DNA from: Corynebacterium pygosceleis
GTDB lineage: Bacteria > Actinomycetota > Actinomycetes > Mycobacteriales > Mycobacteriaceae
Assembly (NCBI RefSeq): GCF_016595275.2
Contig: NZ_JAENIQ020000001.1
Span: 434,001-498,000, forward strand
DNA length: 64,000 nucleotides
Direction: 5' to 3'
Shown here: positions 9,433 through 18,418 of the stretch, piece by piece
How positions within the stretch are numbered: the stretch's first letter is position 1
How the letters are laid out: the number at the start of each line of letters is the position of its first letter
Program-made: the position numbers and the translations under genes
Notes under the pieces: model-generated
Seen by the model: only the letters and a program-made list of their open reading frames with translations
What the model was told of the DNA's origin: nothing
The model's database searches: none

Positions 9433-9735
9433 CTACCAGGTTGAGCCGCCGTTGACGATGTCCTTCAGCTGGGGACGGACATCGAACCAGTAGATCCCGA
9501 TGACCACCATCCCCACCCAGTGCAGGATCTGGATGTTGAGGAACATGCCGAGTGACGCGCCGAGAAGAATCCCGAACCACACCCATTTCTGCTGACGGTC
9601 ACCGGCTGTGAACGCATCCTCACGGGTCGTCGCGCACAGTGCCGCGCCGACGATTCCCGCGAGACCGACGAGCGCCATCACCACGAGCACGACGTACCGG
9701 AGGATGTGCATGGCCTCATAGATGAACATATCCAT
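9433..9735 (-). CDS. DUF2516 family small membrane protein
   Basis: A 100-residue integral membrane protein with three predicted helices (LRYVVLVVMALVGLAGIVGAAL, WFGILLGASLGMFLNIQ, WVGMVVIGIYWFDV) and the C-terminal signature YWFDVRPQLKDI, which I recognise from actinobacterial DUF2516 proteins. Function unknown. It follows the Ala/Glu-rich protein gene on the same strand and is probably the last gene of that unit, ending at the hairpin at 9372-9412. Confidence 0.8.
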   Translation of the reverse strand: MDMFIYEAMHILRYVVLVVMALVGLAGIVGAALCATTREDAFTAGDRQQKWVWFGILLGASLGMFLNIQILHWVGMVVIGIYWFDVRPQLKDIVNGGSTW

Positions 9736-9801
9736 TGTCGGGACGGGGCCTTTCGGATCGGGGCGGGGACGGACGGGACGACGTGGGCCGGCCCGGGAGA
9801 G

Positions 9802-10575
9802 CTACTTACCTGTTTCGGCGCCGTCGTCCTCGTTGACGACTTCACCGTCAATGATATCGGCCGTGTCCGACTTGTCCGAACCGGAGTCCTGAACCCGGGT
9901 ACGGAGGTCGTCGAGGCGCTCCCCACCGGAGCTCTTCAGGTCCCGGACGACCTCGCCGGCGCGGGCGACGAGATTGTCGACGGCGTTGCGTACACCGTCG
10001 AGGGTCGATTCATCGTCCTCCGTGGAATCCCCCTCGCCGTCGCTCCGTCCGCTGCGCTCCCGCAGTGACTCCACGGCCTCGTCGAAGGCACGGCGGGTTG
10101 AATCGACGGCCTCCTGGAACGCGGAACGGGCCTTTTCCGCGGCTTCGGTGTCACGGGTTTCACCGGCGGCGTTACGCACCGAACCGGACAGATCCCGGAT
10201 GGTGCTTTCAGCGGTGGCGGCGAACCCTGAGACGACGGACTTCGCCTCATCCACGGAATCCGCGTCACCGAGGTCCTCGGCGGCCTTCTTCGCCTCGGCT
10301 GCGGTGTCTTCCACCTGAGCGGTGTTCGCCCCTCGGCCGTCGCGGTCACCGACACCCCGGAGGTCGTCGCGGAGCTTGTCACCCAGTTCCCCGACCAGGG
10401 GGCCGAGTGCCGCACCGGCGCTCACCCAGGCGTTGAAGGGCTCGCGGAGCTTGTCGAGTGCGTCGGCGAGGAGCCCGCTGCCGCTGTCCCGGCCACCCGT
10501 TCCCGCTGTGGAGCCGGTGGTGGTGTCCTCCGTGGGGTTACCGGGGTCGTTCTCGTTGGGAGTGGTGGATGTCAT
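9802..10575 (-). CDS. Acidic Ala/Glu/Asp-rich helical protein, function unknown
   Basis: A 257-residue, strongly acidic, low-complexity protein without signal peptide or membrane segment. After a Thr/Gly-rich N-terminal tail comes one more ordered segment near residues 35-72 (LLADALDKLREPFNAWVSAG, then GELGDKLRDDLRG), then long charged helices rich in Ala, Glu, Asp, Lys and Arg that could form coiled coils, and a C-terminal DIIDGEVVNEDD. It resembles a corynebacterial uncharacterised family (called CGLAU_01105-like in some annotations); that link is from memory. Start ATG has the Shine-Dalgarno GAAGGAG 9 bp upstream. Confidence 0.75.
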   Translation of the reverse strand: MTSTTPNENDPGNPTEDTTTGSTAGTGGRDSGSGLLADALDKLREPFNAWVSAGAALGPLVGELGDKLRDDLRGVGDRDGRGANTAQVEDTAAEAKKAAEDLGDADSVDEAKSVVSGFAATAESTIRDLSGSVRNAAGETRDTEAAEKARSAFQEAVDSTRRAFDEAVESLRERSGRSDGEGDSTEDDESTLDGVRNAVDNLVARAGEVVRDLKSSGGERLDDLRTRVQDSGSDKSDTADIIDGEVVNEDDGAETGK

Positions 10576-10634
10576 GGTGTGGTACTCCTTCAGTCAGGGG
10601 GCGGTCAGATCGGTTCCTGCCGGAGGGTTCTCCG

Positions 10635-11957
10635 TCAGGAACCGAAGATGATGTGTGAGGCGGTGTAGATGCCGAGCCCGGCGAGAGCACCGACGATGGT
10701 GCCGTTGAGTCGAATGTACTGGAGATCCTTGCCCACCATCAGTTCGATCTTCTCGCCCGCTTCATCGGCGTCCCAGCGCTGCACCGTCTCACTGATGATC
10801 GAGGTGATCTCCTCAGCGTAGTTGTCCGCGAGGAACGCCGCAGCACCCGTCACCCTCCGATCGAGGGATTCCCGCAGATCCGCGTCATCGAGAAGATTGT
10901 TTCCCCAGGTGATCGAGAGTTCGGTGATTTTGGTCCGCAGGAGGGAGTCCGGGTCGGCGGCGGCGGTGAGCAGTGAGGTCGATGCACTCTTCCAGATGGT
11001 CGCGGCAGCTCCTCTCACCGGTGTCGAGCCCATGATGTCCCGCTTGATCTTCTCAACCCGCCCGATCATCTCCGGATCACTCTGGAGATCCTCGGAGAGT
11101 TGCCGGATGAAACGCCGTACCGCCCGGCGGGCCTCGTGTTCCGGATCGGCGGCGACGGCGGCGGTCCACTGGACGAGTTCGCGGTGGACCTTTTCCCCGA
11201 TGACGTCATTGAGGATCTGGGGTGCCCAGGTAGGGCGTCTTTCGTCGAGCATACGGGTGATGAACGGGCCGGCGTCCTCGGCTTTCGCGTTGAGCCAGTG
11301 GACGAGTTCATCGACGACCGGTTCCGTCCTGCCCTCTTCGATCAACTGGGCCATCAGTCGTCCGGTTGGTGGCCCCCACTCCGGTTCCGCGAGCCTGTCG
11401 ATCAGTGTCGAGTTGATCACCGCCTCAGCGTCGGCGGGATCGAGCGCCGTGACGATCCTGCCGGTGAGTCGACCGACCTCCCGGGAAACGGTACGGGCGT
11501 TGTCCGCGTCCGAGAGCCAGCCACCGAGCCGGTTGGGGATCCCCGCGGCCCGGACCTTGGCGGTGATCAGTTCAGCGTTGAGGAAGTTCTCCCCGACGAA
11601 GCCGCCGAGAGACTCGCCGATCTGGTCCTTCTTGTTGCGGACGATTGCGGTGTGCGGGATCGGCAGTCCCATCGGACGCCGGAAGAGGGCGGTGACGGCG
11701 AACCAGTCCGCGAGACCACCGATCATACCCGCCTCGCTGGCGGCACGGACGAATCCGACCCAGGCGTCGACCTCACCCGGGCGGGTTTCCAACCATCGGC
11801 AGACCAGGTAGACGGCGGCTGCGACGATGAGGAGGCCGGTGGCGATCGCCTTGTACCGGCGCAGTTGCCGACGCCGCTCAGCTTCGACCTCGGGGGACGG
11901 TCCCGGGACGGCGAGGGGTTCGACATCCCGGTGTGGGGTGAGTTCGTGTGTGCCCAT
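10635..11957 (-). CDS. DUF445 domain membrane protein
   Basis: A 440-residue protein of the DUF445 family. There is a membrane helix near residues 36-54 (KAIATGLLIVAAAVYLVCRW), the diagnostic GMIGGLADWFAVTALFRRPMG, then PHTAIVRNKKDQIGESLGGFVGENFL, a long helical extracytoplasmic or peripheral region, and a C-terminal hydrophobic hairpin (LNGTIVGALAGLGIYTASHIIFG). Function unknown; family members are envelope-associated. CATAAT ends 6 bp before the ATG, so leaderless transcription is likely. Confidence 0.85.
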   Translation of the reverse strand: MGTHELTPHRDVEPLAVPGPSPEVEAERRRQLRRYKAIATGLLIVAAAVYLVCRWLETRPGEVDAWVGFVRAASEAGMIGGLADWFAVTALFRRPMGLPIPHTAIVRNKKDQIGESLGGFVGENFLNAELITAKVRAAGIPNRLGGWLSDADNARTVSREVGRLTGRIVTALDPADAEAVINSTLIDRLAEPEWGPPTGRLMAQLIEEGRTEPVVDELVHWLNAKAEDAGPFITRMLDERRPTWAPQILNDVIGEKVHRELVQWTAAVAADPEHEARRAVRRFIRQLSEDLQSDPEMIGRVEKIKRDIMGSTPVRGAAATIWKSASTSLLTAAADPDSLLRTKITELSITWGNNLLDDADLRESLDRRVTGAAAFLADNYAEEITSIISETVQRWDADEAGEKIELMVGKDLQYIRLNGTIVGALAGLGIYTASHIIFGS

Positions 11958-12009
11958 CGCACCATTATGACGGGTGGGGGCGGGCTTCCGGGTAATCGCG
12001 TTCGTCGTG

Positions 12010-12165
12010 TCAGGGACGCCCGGTACCGGCCGTGGTACCTGCAGTGTCCGCCGCAGCCCGCCACGGGGGCTCCGTGTCCCACAGTTCGATCGCGCGGGGA
12101 ATCAGTCCCAGCACGACGAGGAAGGTCATCACGGAGATCAGAATCCAGAGGATCTTTTGTCGCAT
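12010..12165 (-). CDS. 51-residue single-span membrane microprotein
   Basis: Small reading frame starting MRQKILWILISVMTFLVVLGLIPRAIELW and ending in a Pro/Ala/Thr/Gly-rich tail, 51 residues. It has one membrane helix with a basic N-terminus. Support: TAGAAT ends 7 bp before this ATG, the local leaderless pattern, and GGGGA overlaps the same spacer; codon third positions are mostly C or G. The same frame is open further upstream, but that extension crosses the terminator at 12211-12249 and looks non-coding. No family recognised. Confidence 0.6.
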   Translation of the reverse strand: MRQKILWILISVMTFLVVLGLIPRAIELWDTEPPWRAAADTAGTTAGTGRP

Positions 12166-12210
12166 TCCCCGGATTCTACCGCCACGGGACCGACCGTCGG
12201 GAAACGCCGA

Positions 12211-12249
12211 ACGCCCCACGGTGTCCTTGTGTGGACATCCGTGGGGCGT
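12211..12249. terminator. Terminator of the sdhCAB operon
   Basis: Inverted repeat: ACGCCCCACG at 12211-12220 pairs with CGTGGGGCGT at 12240-12249, with inner TGTCC/GGACA arms. It lies 22 bp downstream of the small membrane protein gene that follows sdhB on the minus strand. Confidence 0.75.
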
Positions 12250-12271
12250 CGAGGTGTGTGATCCGTTGGTG

Positions 12272-12625
12272 TCAGTGCCTGCCGGTCCGCGCCGCGTACT
12301 CGCGGTAGTAACGGCGACCGTAGTGCACCATCCAGAACCCGCCGACGAGGAAACCGACGGCGAGGACCGCACCGATGATCGTCATCTCGGCCCAGTGCGG
12401 CTGACTCGCGACCGTCCACGATCCGAGCCCGTAGAGAAGAGCCCCGAAACCGGCGAGGGAACTGAGGATGAACCCCATTCCGATCCAGGTGGATGAACGC
12501 AGGAGTGAGGAGTGCTGTGCGTCGAGGCTGGAGGGGTGGTAGCCCTCGACGTAGTGCGGCTCACCCTCGAAGAGCGGGAATGACCGCTCGGTGTTCGCCG
12601 GAGCGGAGGAGTGGCTGGCTGACAT
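12272..12625 (-). CDS. Membrane protein downstream of sdhB
   Basis: A 117-residue protein with two transmembrane helices (WIGMGFILSSLAGFGALLYGLG and EMTIIGAVLAVGFLVGGFWMVHYG) and a hydrophilic N-terminal tail of about 45 residues. It lies 57 bp behind sdhB in the same direction and before the operon terminator, and a comparable gene follows sdhB in C. glutamicum (from memory). It could be an accessory or assembly protein of succinate dehydrogenase, but only its position supports this. Confidence 0.75.
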   Translation of the reverse strand: MSASHSSAPANTERSFPLFEGEPHYVEGYHPSSLDAQHSSLLRSSTWIGMGFILSSLAGFGALLYGLGSWTVASQPHWAEMTIIGAVLAVGFLVGGFWMVHYGRRYYREYAARTGRH

Positions 12626-12682
12626 AGCGGATGCTGCCTTTCGTCGTCGTACCGTCGGCCCGGGGTCGTCGTCGCGACGAGC

Positions 12683-13432
12683 CTAGGCGTCCTTGGCGGT
12701 GAAGGCCGCGCGGGCCCTCTCTTTGTTGATGGCCGCAACCGCCGTGAGCGGGATACCGGCCGGACAAACGTCCGCGCATTCTCCGAAGAGTGAGCACGGG
12801 CCGAAGTTGGTCTCTACCTCATCGACCATATTACGCGCCCGGCGTCCCCGCTCGTTCTTACCCAGGGGCATGAGCGACAGGTGCACCAGCTTCGCACCGG
12901 TGAACAGGTGGGCGGCACCGTTGGGACAGGCCGCGACGCAGGCACCGCAACCGATGCAGGCCGCGTGATCGAGCGCGAGCTCCGCGGTCTGGTGGTTCAT
13001 GTGCAGGGTGTCGGCGTCGGGGGCTGTACCGGCGTTGACCGAGACGTATCCACCCTGCTGCATGACCCGGTCGAGCGCGGAACGGTCGACGATCATGTCC
13101 TTGATCACGGGGTACGCGGCGGAACGAAGGGGCTCCAGCCTGATCGTGTCCCCGTCGGAGAAGTTGAAGAGACGCTGCTGGCAGGACGGCTTGTTCTGCT
13201 CGGGGCCGTGCGGGCGACCGTTGACGGTCAGACCACAGGTACCGCAGATGCCCTCGCGGCAGTCGGAGGCGAAGGCGAAGGGTTCCCTGCCGGACTCGAT
13301 CAGAGTTTCGTTGACGTGGTCAAGAAGCTCCAGGATGGACATCTGCTCCACGGCGTCGGGGACGTCGATGGACTCGTAGTGACCCTCGGTCGTGGGTCCG
13401 GCCTGGCGCCAGATCTCGAGATGCAGTTTCAT
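12683..13432 (-). CDS. sdhB: Succinate dehydrogenase iron-sulfur subunit
   Basis: Electron-transfer subunit of succinate:menaquinone oxidoreductase, 249 residues, on the cytoplasmic face of the membrane. The [2Fe-2S] ligands lie in CREGICGTCG plus a later Cys (NKPSC). The [4Fe-4S]/[3Fe-4S] ligands are in CIGCGACVAACP and CSLFGECADVCPAG. Start ATG 13432 overlaps the sdhA stop by one base (TAATG), so translation is coupled; an earlier in-frame ATG lies inside sdhA and is not needed. Confidence 0.96.
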   Translation of the reverse strand: MKLHLEIWRQAGPTTEGHYESIDVPDAVEQMSILELLDHVNETLIESGREPFAFASDCREGICGTCGLTVNGRPHGPEQNKPSCQQRLFNFSDGDTIRLEPLRSAAYPVIKDMIVDRSALDRVMQQGGYVSVNAGTAPDADTLHMNHQTAELALDHAACIGCGACVAACPNGAAHLFTGAKLVHLSLMPLGKNERGRRARNMVDEVETNFGPCSLFGECADVCPAGIPLTAVAAINKERARAAFTAKDA

Positions 13433-15441
13433 TACTTGTAGTTCCTTGTCTGCAGAGGGATCGCTTCGAAGTACAGCGGCTCCGCGTGGCGGATGAACTT
13501 GTTCTCGCCATCGGGCTCCCAGGCGGAGACGAAGCACCAGTTCAGGTCGTCGCGCTCTGCCTCGCCCTCGTCGGAGAGGTGGTCGTCACGGAAGTGGGCA
13601 CCACAGGACTCGTCGCGGTCCAGGGCGTCGACGCACATCAGTTCACCGAGGTCGATGTAGTCGGCGACACGGTTGGCGTACTCGAGTACCTGGTTCATCT
13701 CATCGGCGTCGCCGGTGATGTTGAGGTCACTCCAGAACTCCTTGCGGAGTTGCCGGATCTTCTCGATGCCGTCCGAGAGATCCTTGATGTTGCGGGCGAC
13801 ACCACAGGAGAAGTAGAGGATGTCACCGAGCTTCCGGTGGAAGAACTCCGGGCCGTGGTTGCCCTTGATGCTCATGAGCTTGTCGAGCCGGGCGCGTGCA
13901 CGGTCGACCGCTTCCACCGCCGCCGGATCCTCTTCATCCATGCGCTCCGAGCCGAGCAGCGGGCCGAGGTAGTTCGGCACGGAGAACGGGAGGGTGAACC
14001 ACCCGTCGACGGACGCCGAGAGCAGGGAGTTGGCCCCCAGACGGTTGGCACCGTGATAGGTCCACCCTGCTTCGCCACCGGCGAACAGGCCCTCGATGGA
14101 GGTCATCATGTTGAAGTCGGTCCACAGACCGCCCATGGTGAAGTGGCACGTCGGTGCGATACGCATCGGCGTGACGTAGGGGTCCTCGCCGATGGTCTCC
14201 TCGTACATCTGGAAGAGGTTGGAGTAACGCTCCCGGATGGTGTCCTTGCCGAGCCGCTCGATGGAGTCGCGGAAGTCGAGGTAGGCGGAGTTGTGCATCG
14301 GGCCGCAACCGAGCCCGGCGTTGATCTGCTGCGAGATCGCACGGGAGGCGACGTCACGGGGGACGAGGTTACCGAATGCCGGGTAGCGGCGTTCGAGGAA
14401 GTAGTCGCGCTCGTCCTCGGGGATCGAGTTCGGGTCGCGGTCGTCCTTCGGTTCCTTCGGCGACCAGATACGTCCGTCGTTCCGCAGTGACTCGGACATG
14501 AGGATGGTCTTGGACTGCCACTCCGAGTTGACCGGGAGACCGGTCGGGTGGAACTGGATGAAGGAGGGACTGGCCATGTAGGCACCACGGTCGTAGGCGC
14601 GCATGATGGCGGAGGCGTTGGAGTTCTTCGCCAGCGTCGACATGTAGTAGACGTTGCCGTAGCCGCCGGTGCACAGGAGCACCGCGTGACCGGTGTGGGC
14701 GGTGAGTTCACCGGTGATGAGGTTACGCATGACCGCGCCGTGACAGCGCCTGGTCCCGTCCTCGTCCTCCTTGACGATCAGATCGACCATCTCGTTGTGG
14801 GTGAAGATCTCCACCGAGCCGAGGTGGATCTGGCGCTGGAGGGCCGCCGCGGCGGAGAGCTGCAGCTGCTGTCCCGTCTGGCCACGGGTGTAGTAGGTGC
14901 GGGAGACCTGGACACCACCGAAGGAACGGGTGGCGAGGGTCCCGCCGTACTCACGGGCGAAGGGTGCGCCGATGGCGTTCATGTGGTCGATGACACGCAC
15001 CGACTCGTAGGCGAGACGCCAGCAGTCGGTCTCGCGGCAGCGGTAGTCGCCGCCCTTGACCGTGTCCTTCACGTGGCGGTACGCACCGTCGTTGTCTACC
15101 TTCTTGCCACGGGCGGAGTTGACGCCACCCTGGGCGGCGATCGAGTGCGCACGACGCGGGGCGTCATGATAGGTGAACGCCTTGACGTCGTAACCGAGCT
15201 CACCGAGAGCGGCTGCGGCACCGCCGCCGGACAGGCCGGTGCCGATGACGAGGATGCGGAACTTACGACGGTTCAGGGGAGAGACCAGGTTGTAGTGGTC
15301 CTTCTGCCATTCCCAGGCGTCCTTCATCGGAACACCCTTGGGTGCGTGGTCCTCGAGGATCCGGCCCGGGGTGACACCTTCGACGCAGGAGGCCGGCTGG
15401 GTGAAGTCGGGCTTGGTGTCGGTTTCAGAGTGAGTGCTCAT
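13432..15441 (-). CDS. sdhA: Succinate dehydrogenase flavoprotein subunit
   Basis: Catalytic FAD subunit oxidising succinate to fumarate, 669 residues. The Rossmann dinucleotide motif ILVIGTGLSGGGAAAALGELG is near residues 63-83, the FAD-attachment histidine region is RRAHSIAAQGGVNSARG, and substrate-site segments IQFHPTGLP and HFTMGGLWTDFNMMTSIEGLFAGGEAG are intact. The length and long N-terminal extension (about 50 residues before the Rossmann fold) match the type-B corynebacterial enzyme. Middle gene of sdhCAB, 21 bp after sdhC. GGAAGG upstream of the ATG is the ribosome binding site. Confidence 0.97.
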   Translation of the reverse strand: MSTHSETDTKPDFTQPASCVEGVTPGRILEDHAPKGVPMKDAWEWQKDHYNLVSPLNRRKFRILVIGTGLSGGGAAAALGELGYDVKAFTYHDAPRRAHSIAAQGGVNSARGKKVDNDGAYRHVKDTVKGGDYRCRETDCWRLAYESVRVIDHMNAIGAPFAREYGGTLATRSFGGVQVSRTYYTRGQTGQQLQLSAAAALQRQIHLGSVEIFTHNEMVDLIVKEDEDGTRRCHGAVMRNLITGELTAHTGHAVLLCTGGYGNVYYMSTLAKNSNASAIMRAYDRGAYMASPSFIQFHPTGLPVNSEWQSKTILMSESLRNDGRIWSPKEPKDDRDPNSIPEDERDYFLERRYPAFGNLVPRDVASRAISQQINAGLGCGPMHNSAYLDFRDSIERLGKDTIRERYSNLFQMYEETIGEDPYVTPMRIAPTCHFTMGGLWTDFNMMTSIEGLFAGGEAGWTYHGANRLGANSLLSASVDGWFTLPFSVPNYLGPLLGSERMDEEDPAAVEAVDRARARLDKLMSIKGNHGPEFFHRKLGDILYFSCGVARNIKDLSDGIEKIRQLRKEFWSDLNITGDADEMNQVLEYANRVADYIDLGELMCVDALDRDESCGAHFRDDHLSDEGEAERDDLNWCFVSAWEPDGENKFIRHAEPLYFEAIPLQTRNYK

Positions 15442-15462
15442 AGTGTGATTACCTTCCGGGAC

Positions 15463-16218
15463 CTAGTGGATCCAGCCGAGGGCGATGGCCAGCGGGATGG
15501 AGATGTTGCCCACCATGACGGCAGCAGGCACCAGGTAGGAGATGAACAGCAGGACGGCACGGGTGCGGTGACCGGTGATCCCCAGGTCACTGACTGCGGT
15601 GAACAGTCCGTGGGACAGGTGCACGAACAGCACCATCATCGCGGCGATGTAGAAGATCGCGACCGGCCAACGGCTGAAGCTGGCGACCATGTTCGCGTAG
15701 ACCGCCCCATGCTCGAAGACCGCGGAGGCGGCGGGCTGGACGCCGAGGGTCAGATCGAAGATGTGGAAGGCGATGAACAGCAGGAGCACCAGACCCGAGA
15801 CGAGCATCGTGCGGGTGGCGAACGAACTCAATCCACCCATCAGATTGCTCCGACGGAACTTGCCCCGCGACTGGTATGCACGTGCGGTCAGGGCGAATGC
15901 GCCGTAGACGTGCAGAATCAGAGCGGTCAACAGGACGATCCGGAAGATCCAGAGCACACCCTCACGGGGAACGAGCGGCTCGCCGATGGTACGGAGGAAC
16001 TCCCCGTACACGTCGATGGCCGGCTCGCCGTCATGTGCCGGCAGGAAGATCTTCAGGTTTCCGATCATGTGGACGAGAACGAAGCCTCCGAAGATGAGGC
16101 CGGTGACGGCCATCGTCAGCTTCAGGGCCCAGCTCGGAACCTTCGGCCGCTCACGCAGCGGCTTCTCAGTAATTTTGCCGTGACGGATTGCGTCACGGTC
16201 CATATCTTTGACAGTCAT
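15463..16218 (-). CDS. sdhC: Succinate dehydrogenase cytochrome b subunit
   Basis: Di-haem type membrane anchor of succinate:menaquinone oxidoreductase, 251 residues with five predicted transmembrane helices and conserved histidines in FVLVHMIGNL, LILHVYGAFAL, LFIAFHIFDLTLG and LFVHLSHGLFTAVSD that are expected haem ligands. First gene of sdhCAB. A strong Shine-Dalgarno GGAGG lies 5 bp before the ATG. The long upstream region shared with ramB carries GlxR-like operators, described separately. Confidence 0.95.
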   Translation of the reverse strand: MTVKDMDRDAIRHGKITEKPLRERPKVPSWALKLTMAVTGLIFGGFVLVHMIGNLKIFLPAHDGEPAIDVYGEFLRTIGEPLVPREGVLWIFRIVLLTALILHVYGAFALTARAYQSRGKFRRSNLMGGLSSFATRTMLVSGLVLLLFIAFHIFDLTLGVQPAASAVFEHGAVYANMVASFSRWPVAIFYIAAMMVLFVHLSHGLFTAVSDLGITGHRTRAVLLFISYLVPAAVMVGNISIPLAIALGWIH

Positions 16219-16921
16219 GGCACCTCCAGTGTTGACCTAACCTTACGGCGCGCTAAGCCCCCCAAACCAGCCGTTAACAATCGTGGTGATACAGCTCACA
16301 TGTGCCACCCCTGCCACTCCGAACAACTTTAGGGTAGCGTTACCTGGTTCCACCCTTGAAGTGCGGCAGCCATATGACCCTCACCAGCCGAAACGGTGAC
16401 TTATTTAGAGGAATATCTTAGTGTGTGATCTACGACACCTTGTGCTGTCATGTCATCTCACGCCTACCCCATTCGGGATCAATCTTTAGTTGAATCTACC
16501 CCCGGATCCCCTGAAATGCCGCACACGGAAAACCTCGACACCCCCTTCAAGGGAACACAACCCCACCATTCGCGGGGCGGTACCGCGTCCCTGAACCACC
16601 GTATCCGACCGACACCCACCCACGGGACCGTCCGCCGAACCGGCGACAGATCCGGAAAAACGTTTTCACCTCGTCTTTCCGTCCCCGAAACCGGGGACGG
16701 ACGGACCGCGGCCCCGCCGATGGTCCGCCCCGTCCCGGGACCGGCACCTTCCCCACTACGTCCGGGCGGGGGCATCCCCCGCGGAACACGTACCCGTACG
16801 GCCACGGACGCCGACATCCTCCACCCCGCTGAGCTCCCCCGATTCGTGGGGTGTTGCAAATTTGCGTCGTCCACCGGCAAAGTCCTGCAAAGTGCACCCG
16901 ACGTCGCTTAGACTCCGATCC
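16219..16921. promoter_or_regulatory. sdhC-ramB divergent regulatory region
   Basis: A 703-bp gap without a convincing gene. On the sdhC side, two 16-mers match the GlxR consensus TGTGAN6TCACA with central TA at 10 of 12 positions: 16285-16300 (GGTGATACAGCTCACA) and 16424-16439 (TGTGATCTACGACACC). TACCCT on the minus strand near 16332-16337 is a possible sdhC -10. On the ramB side there are a palindrome GCAAATTTGC (16856-16865) and direct repeats GCAAAGT (16877-16883, 16887-16893), similar to the RamB box AAAGTTTGCAAA, then TAGACT at 16909-16914. The middle part (about 16450-16850) is C-rich and shows nothing definite. Confidence 0.6.
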
Positions 16922-18352
16922 ATGGGTAAGACGTATGTGGGATCCCGGCTCCGGCAACTCAGGCGGGAACGGGACCTGAGCCAGGCCGCACTGGCCGCGA
17001 CACTCGGGCTCTCCGCGTCCTACGTCAACCAGATCGAACACGATGTCCGCCCCCTCACGGTTCCCGTGCTGCTCCGGATCACCGAGACCTTCGGGGTCGA
17101 TGCAACCTTCTTTTCGCGGGACGATGACTCACGTCTGCTCGCGGAGGTGCAGGATGTCGTCCTCGACCGGGAGATCTGCCCGGATCCTGTCGAGCTCCAG
17201 GAACTGTCTGAGATGGTCTACAACCATCCGACCCTCGCGAAGGCGATGGTGGACATGCACCGCCGTTACCGGAATGTCCGGGACAAACTCTCCCTCGCCA
17301 CCGATGTGCGGCATTTCCCGGCACCGGTGGAATCCGGTGCACGGGCCGTCGACAATCCCCTGGGAATGCCCCATGAGGAGGTCCGCGACTTCTTCTACGC
17401 CCGGCAGAACTATCTCGACGAACTCGACACCTCGGCGGAGGCCCTCTCCGGGGAACTCGATCTCGACCCCACGGACCCGTCCAGGACGGAGGATCTGATC
17501 GCGCGCCGCCTCGCTCTCCACGGCATCACCGTGGAGAAGGGCACCGCGACGGAGGACACCCTGCACCACCTCGACCGCGAAAGCGGGACACTGCTGCTCT
17601 CCCCCCGGCTGAACAGCGGCCAACGGTCATTCAGGATGGCCGCCGAACTCGCCCATCTGGAGGCGACAGACATCATCGGTGACGCGGTCGATGCCGGACA
17701 CTTCACCTCAGCCGAGTCCCGGGTGCTCGCGACCCGTGGTGTCGGCAGTTACTACGGCGCGGCCCTCCTCATGCCCTACCGCCGTTTCCATGCCGAAGCG
17801 GAGCGTTCACGCTACGACATCGAGTATCTCAGCCAGTTGTTCGGCGCGGGTTACGAGACGGTGTGCCACCGGCTGTCCACTCTCCAGCGACCGCATCTGC
17901 GCGGCATCCCGTTCACGTTCGTACGTGTGGACCGGGCGGGGAACATGAGCAAACGACAGTCCGCGACCGGTTTCCACTTCACGCATTCCGGTGGCACCTG
18001 CCCACTGTGGAACGTCTACGAGACATTCACCAGTCCGGGCACCATCATGAGACAGCTCGCCCAGATGCCCGACGGCCGGAACTACCTGTGGATCTCGCGC
18101 ACGGTCCGCCACCACCGGAGCCGTTTCGCGGACCCCGGGAAACTGTTCGCCATCGGCCTGGGCTGTGAGGCCAGACACGCGGAGCGCACCGTGTACGCCG
18201 AAGGTCTAGATCTGACGAACCCCGATGCCGCGACACCCATCGGTGCGGGATGCCGGGTATGTTCGAGATCGAACTGTGCACAGCGGGCCTTCCCGCCGGT
18301 CCACCGTCCCCTGAAGATCGACGCACACACCTCGACGGTCGCCCCGTACTAG
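16922..18352 (+). CDS. ramB: Transcriptional regulator RamB (short-chain fatty acyl regulator family)
   Basis: Regulator of acetate metabolism; in C. glutamicum RamB represses aceA, aceB, pta-ack and its own gene. 476 residues. The N-terminal XRE-type helix-turn-helix covers residues 5-60 ([37 protein letters not shown]). An IrrE/ImmA-like DUF955 core lies mid-protein ([11 protein letters not shown], where the classical HExxH is degenerate), and a C-terminal region carries Cys-containing motifs [10 protein letters not shown] and [12 protein letters not shown]. The ATG at 16922 is preferred to one 60 bp earlier because TAGACT ends 7 bp before it and the conserved protein starts [13 protein letters not shown]. 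Divergent from sdhC, convergent with lpd. Confidence 0.93.
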   Translation: MGKTYVGSRLRQLRRERDLSQAALAATLGLSASYVNQIEHDVRPLTVPVLLRITETFGVDATFFSRDDDSRLLAEVQDVVLDREICPDPVELQELSEMVYNHPTLAKAMVDMHRRYRNVRDKLSLATDVRHFPAPVESGARAVDNPLGMPHEEVRDFFYARQNYLDELDTSAEALSGELDLDPTDPSRTEDLIARRLALHGITVEKGTATEDTLHHLDRESGTLLLSPRLNSGQRSFRMAAELAHLEATDIIGDAVDAGHFTSAESRVLATRGVGSYYGAALLMPYRRFHAEAERSRYDIEYLSQLFGAGYETVCHRLSTLQRPHLRGIPFTFVRVDRAGNMSKRQSATGFHFTHSGGTCPLWNVYETFTSPGTIMRQLAQMPDGRNYLWISRTVRHHRSRFADPGKLFAIGLGCEARHAERTVYAEGLDLTNPDAATPIGAGCRVCSRSNCAQRAFPPVHRPLKIDAHTSTVAPY

Positions 18353-18354
18353 AC

Positions 18355-18414
18355 CTTCACCGACGGAAGGGGCCGTACCGGACATGTCCGGTACGGCCCC
18401 TTCCGTCGGTGAAG
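18355..18414. terminator. Perfect 60-bp palindrome between ramB and lpd
   Basis: Bases 18355-18384 and 18385-18414 are exact reverse complements, 30 bp each with no spacer, centred between 18384 and 18385 on GACATGTC. It starts 3 bp after the ramB stop and ends 5 bp before the lpd stop, so it can serve as a bidirectional terminator. It has no separate loop and no U tract. The exact symmetry over 30 bp is far more than termination needs. Confidence 0.9.
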
Positions 18415-18418
18415 TGGA

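Noticed and set aside
16230..16248. DtxR box before sdhC (CTAACCTTA)
   Set aside because: Only one half of the 19-bp palindrome is present, about 11 of 19 bases overall.
14548..16332. 594-codon open frame on the plus strand, antisense to sdhA and sdhC
   Set aside because: Antisense shadow of high-GC coding sequence; no family features, and the sdh genes are certain.
17640..17670. Zinc-protease HExxH site in the DUF955-like part of RamB
   Set aside because: The segment reads AAELAHLEA, so the motif is degenerate; RamB acts as a DNA-binding regulator.
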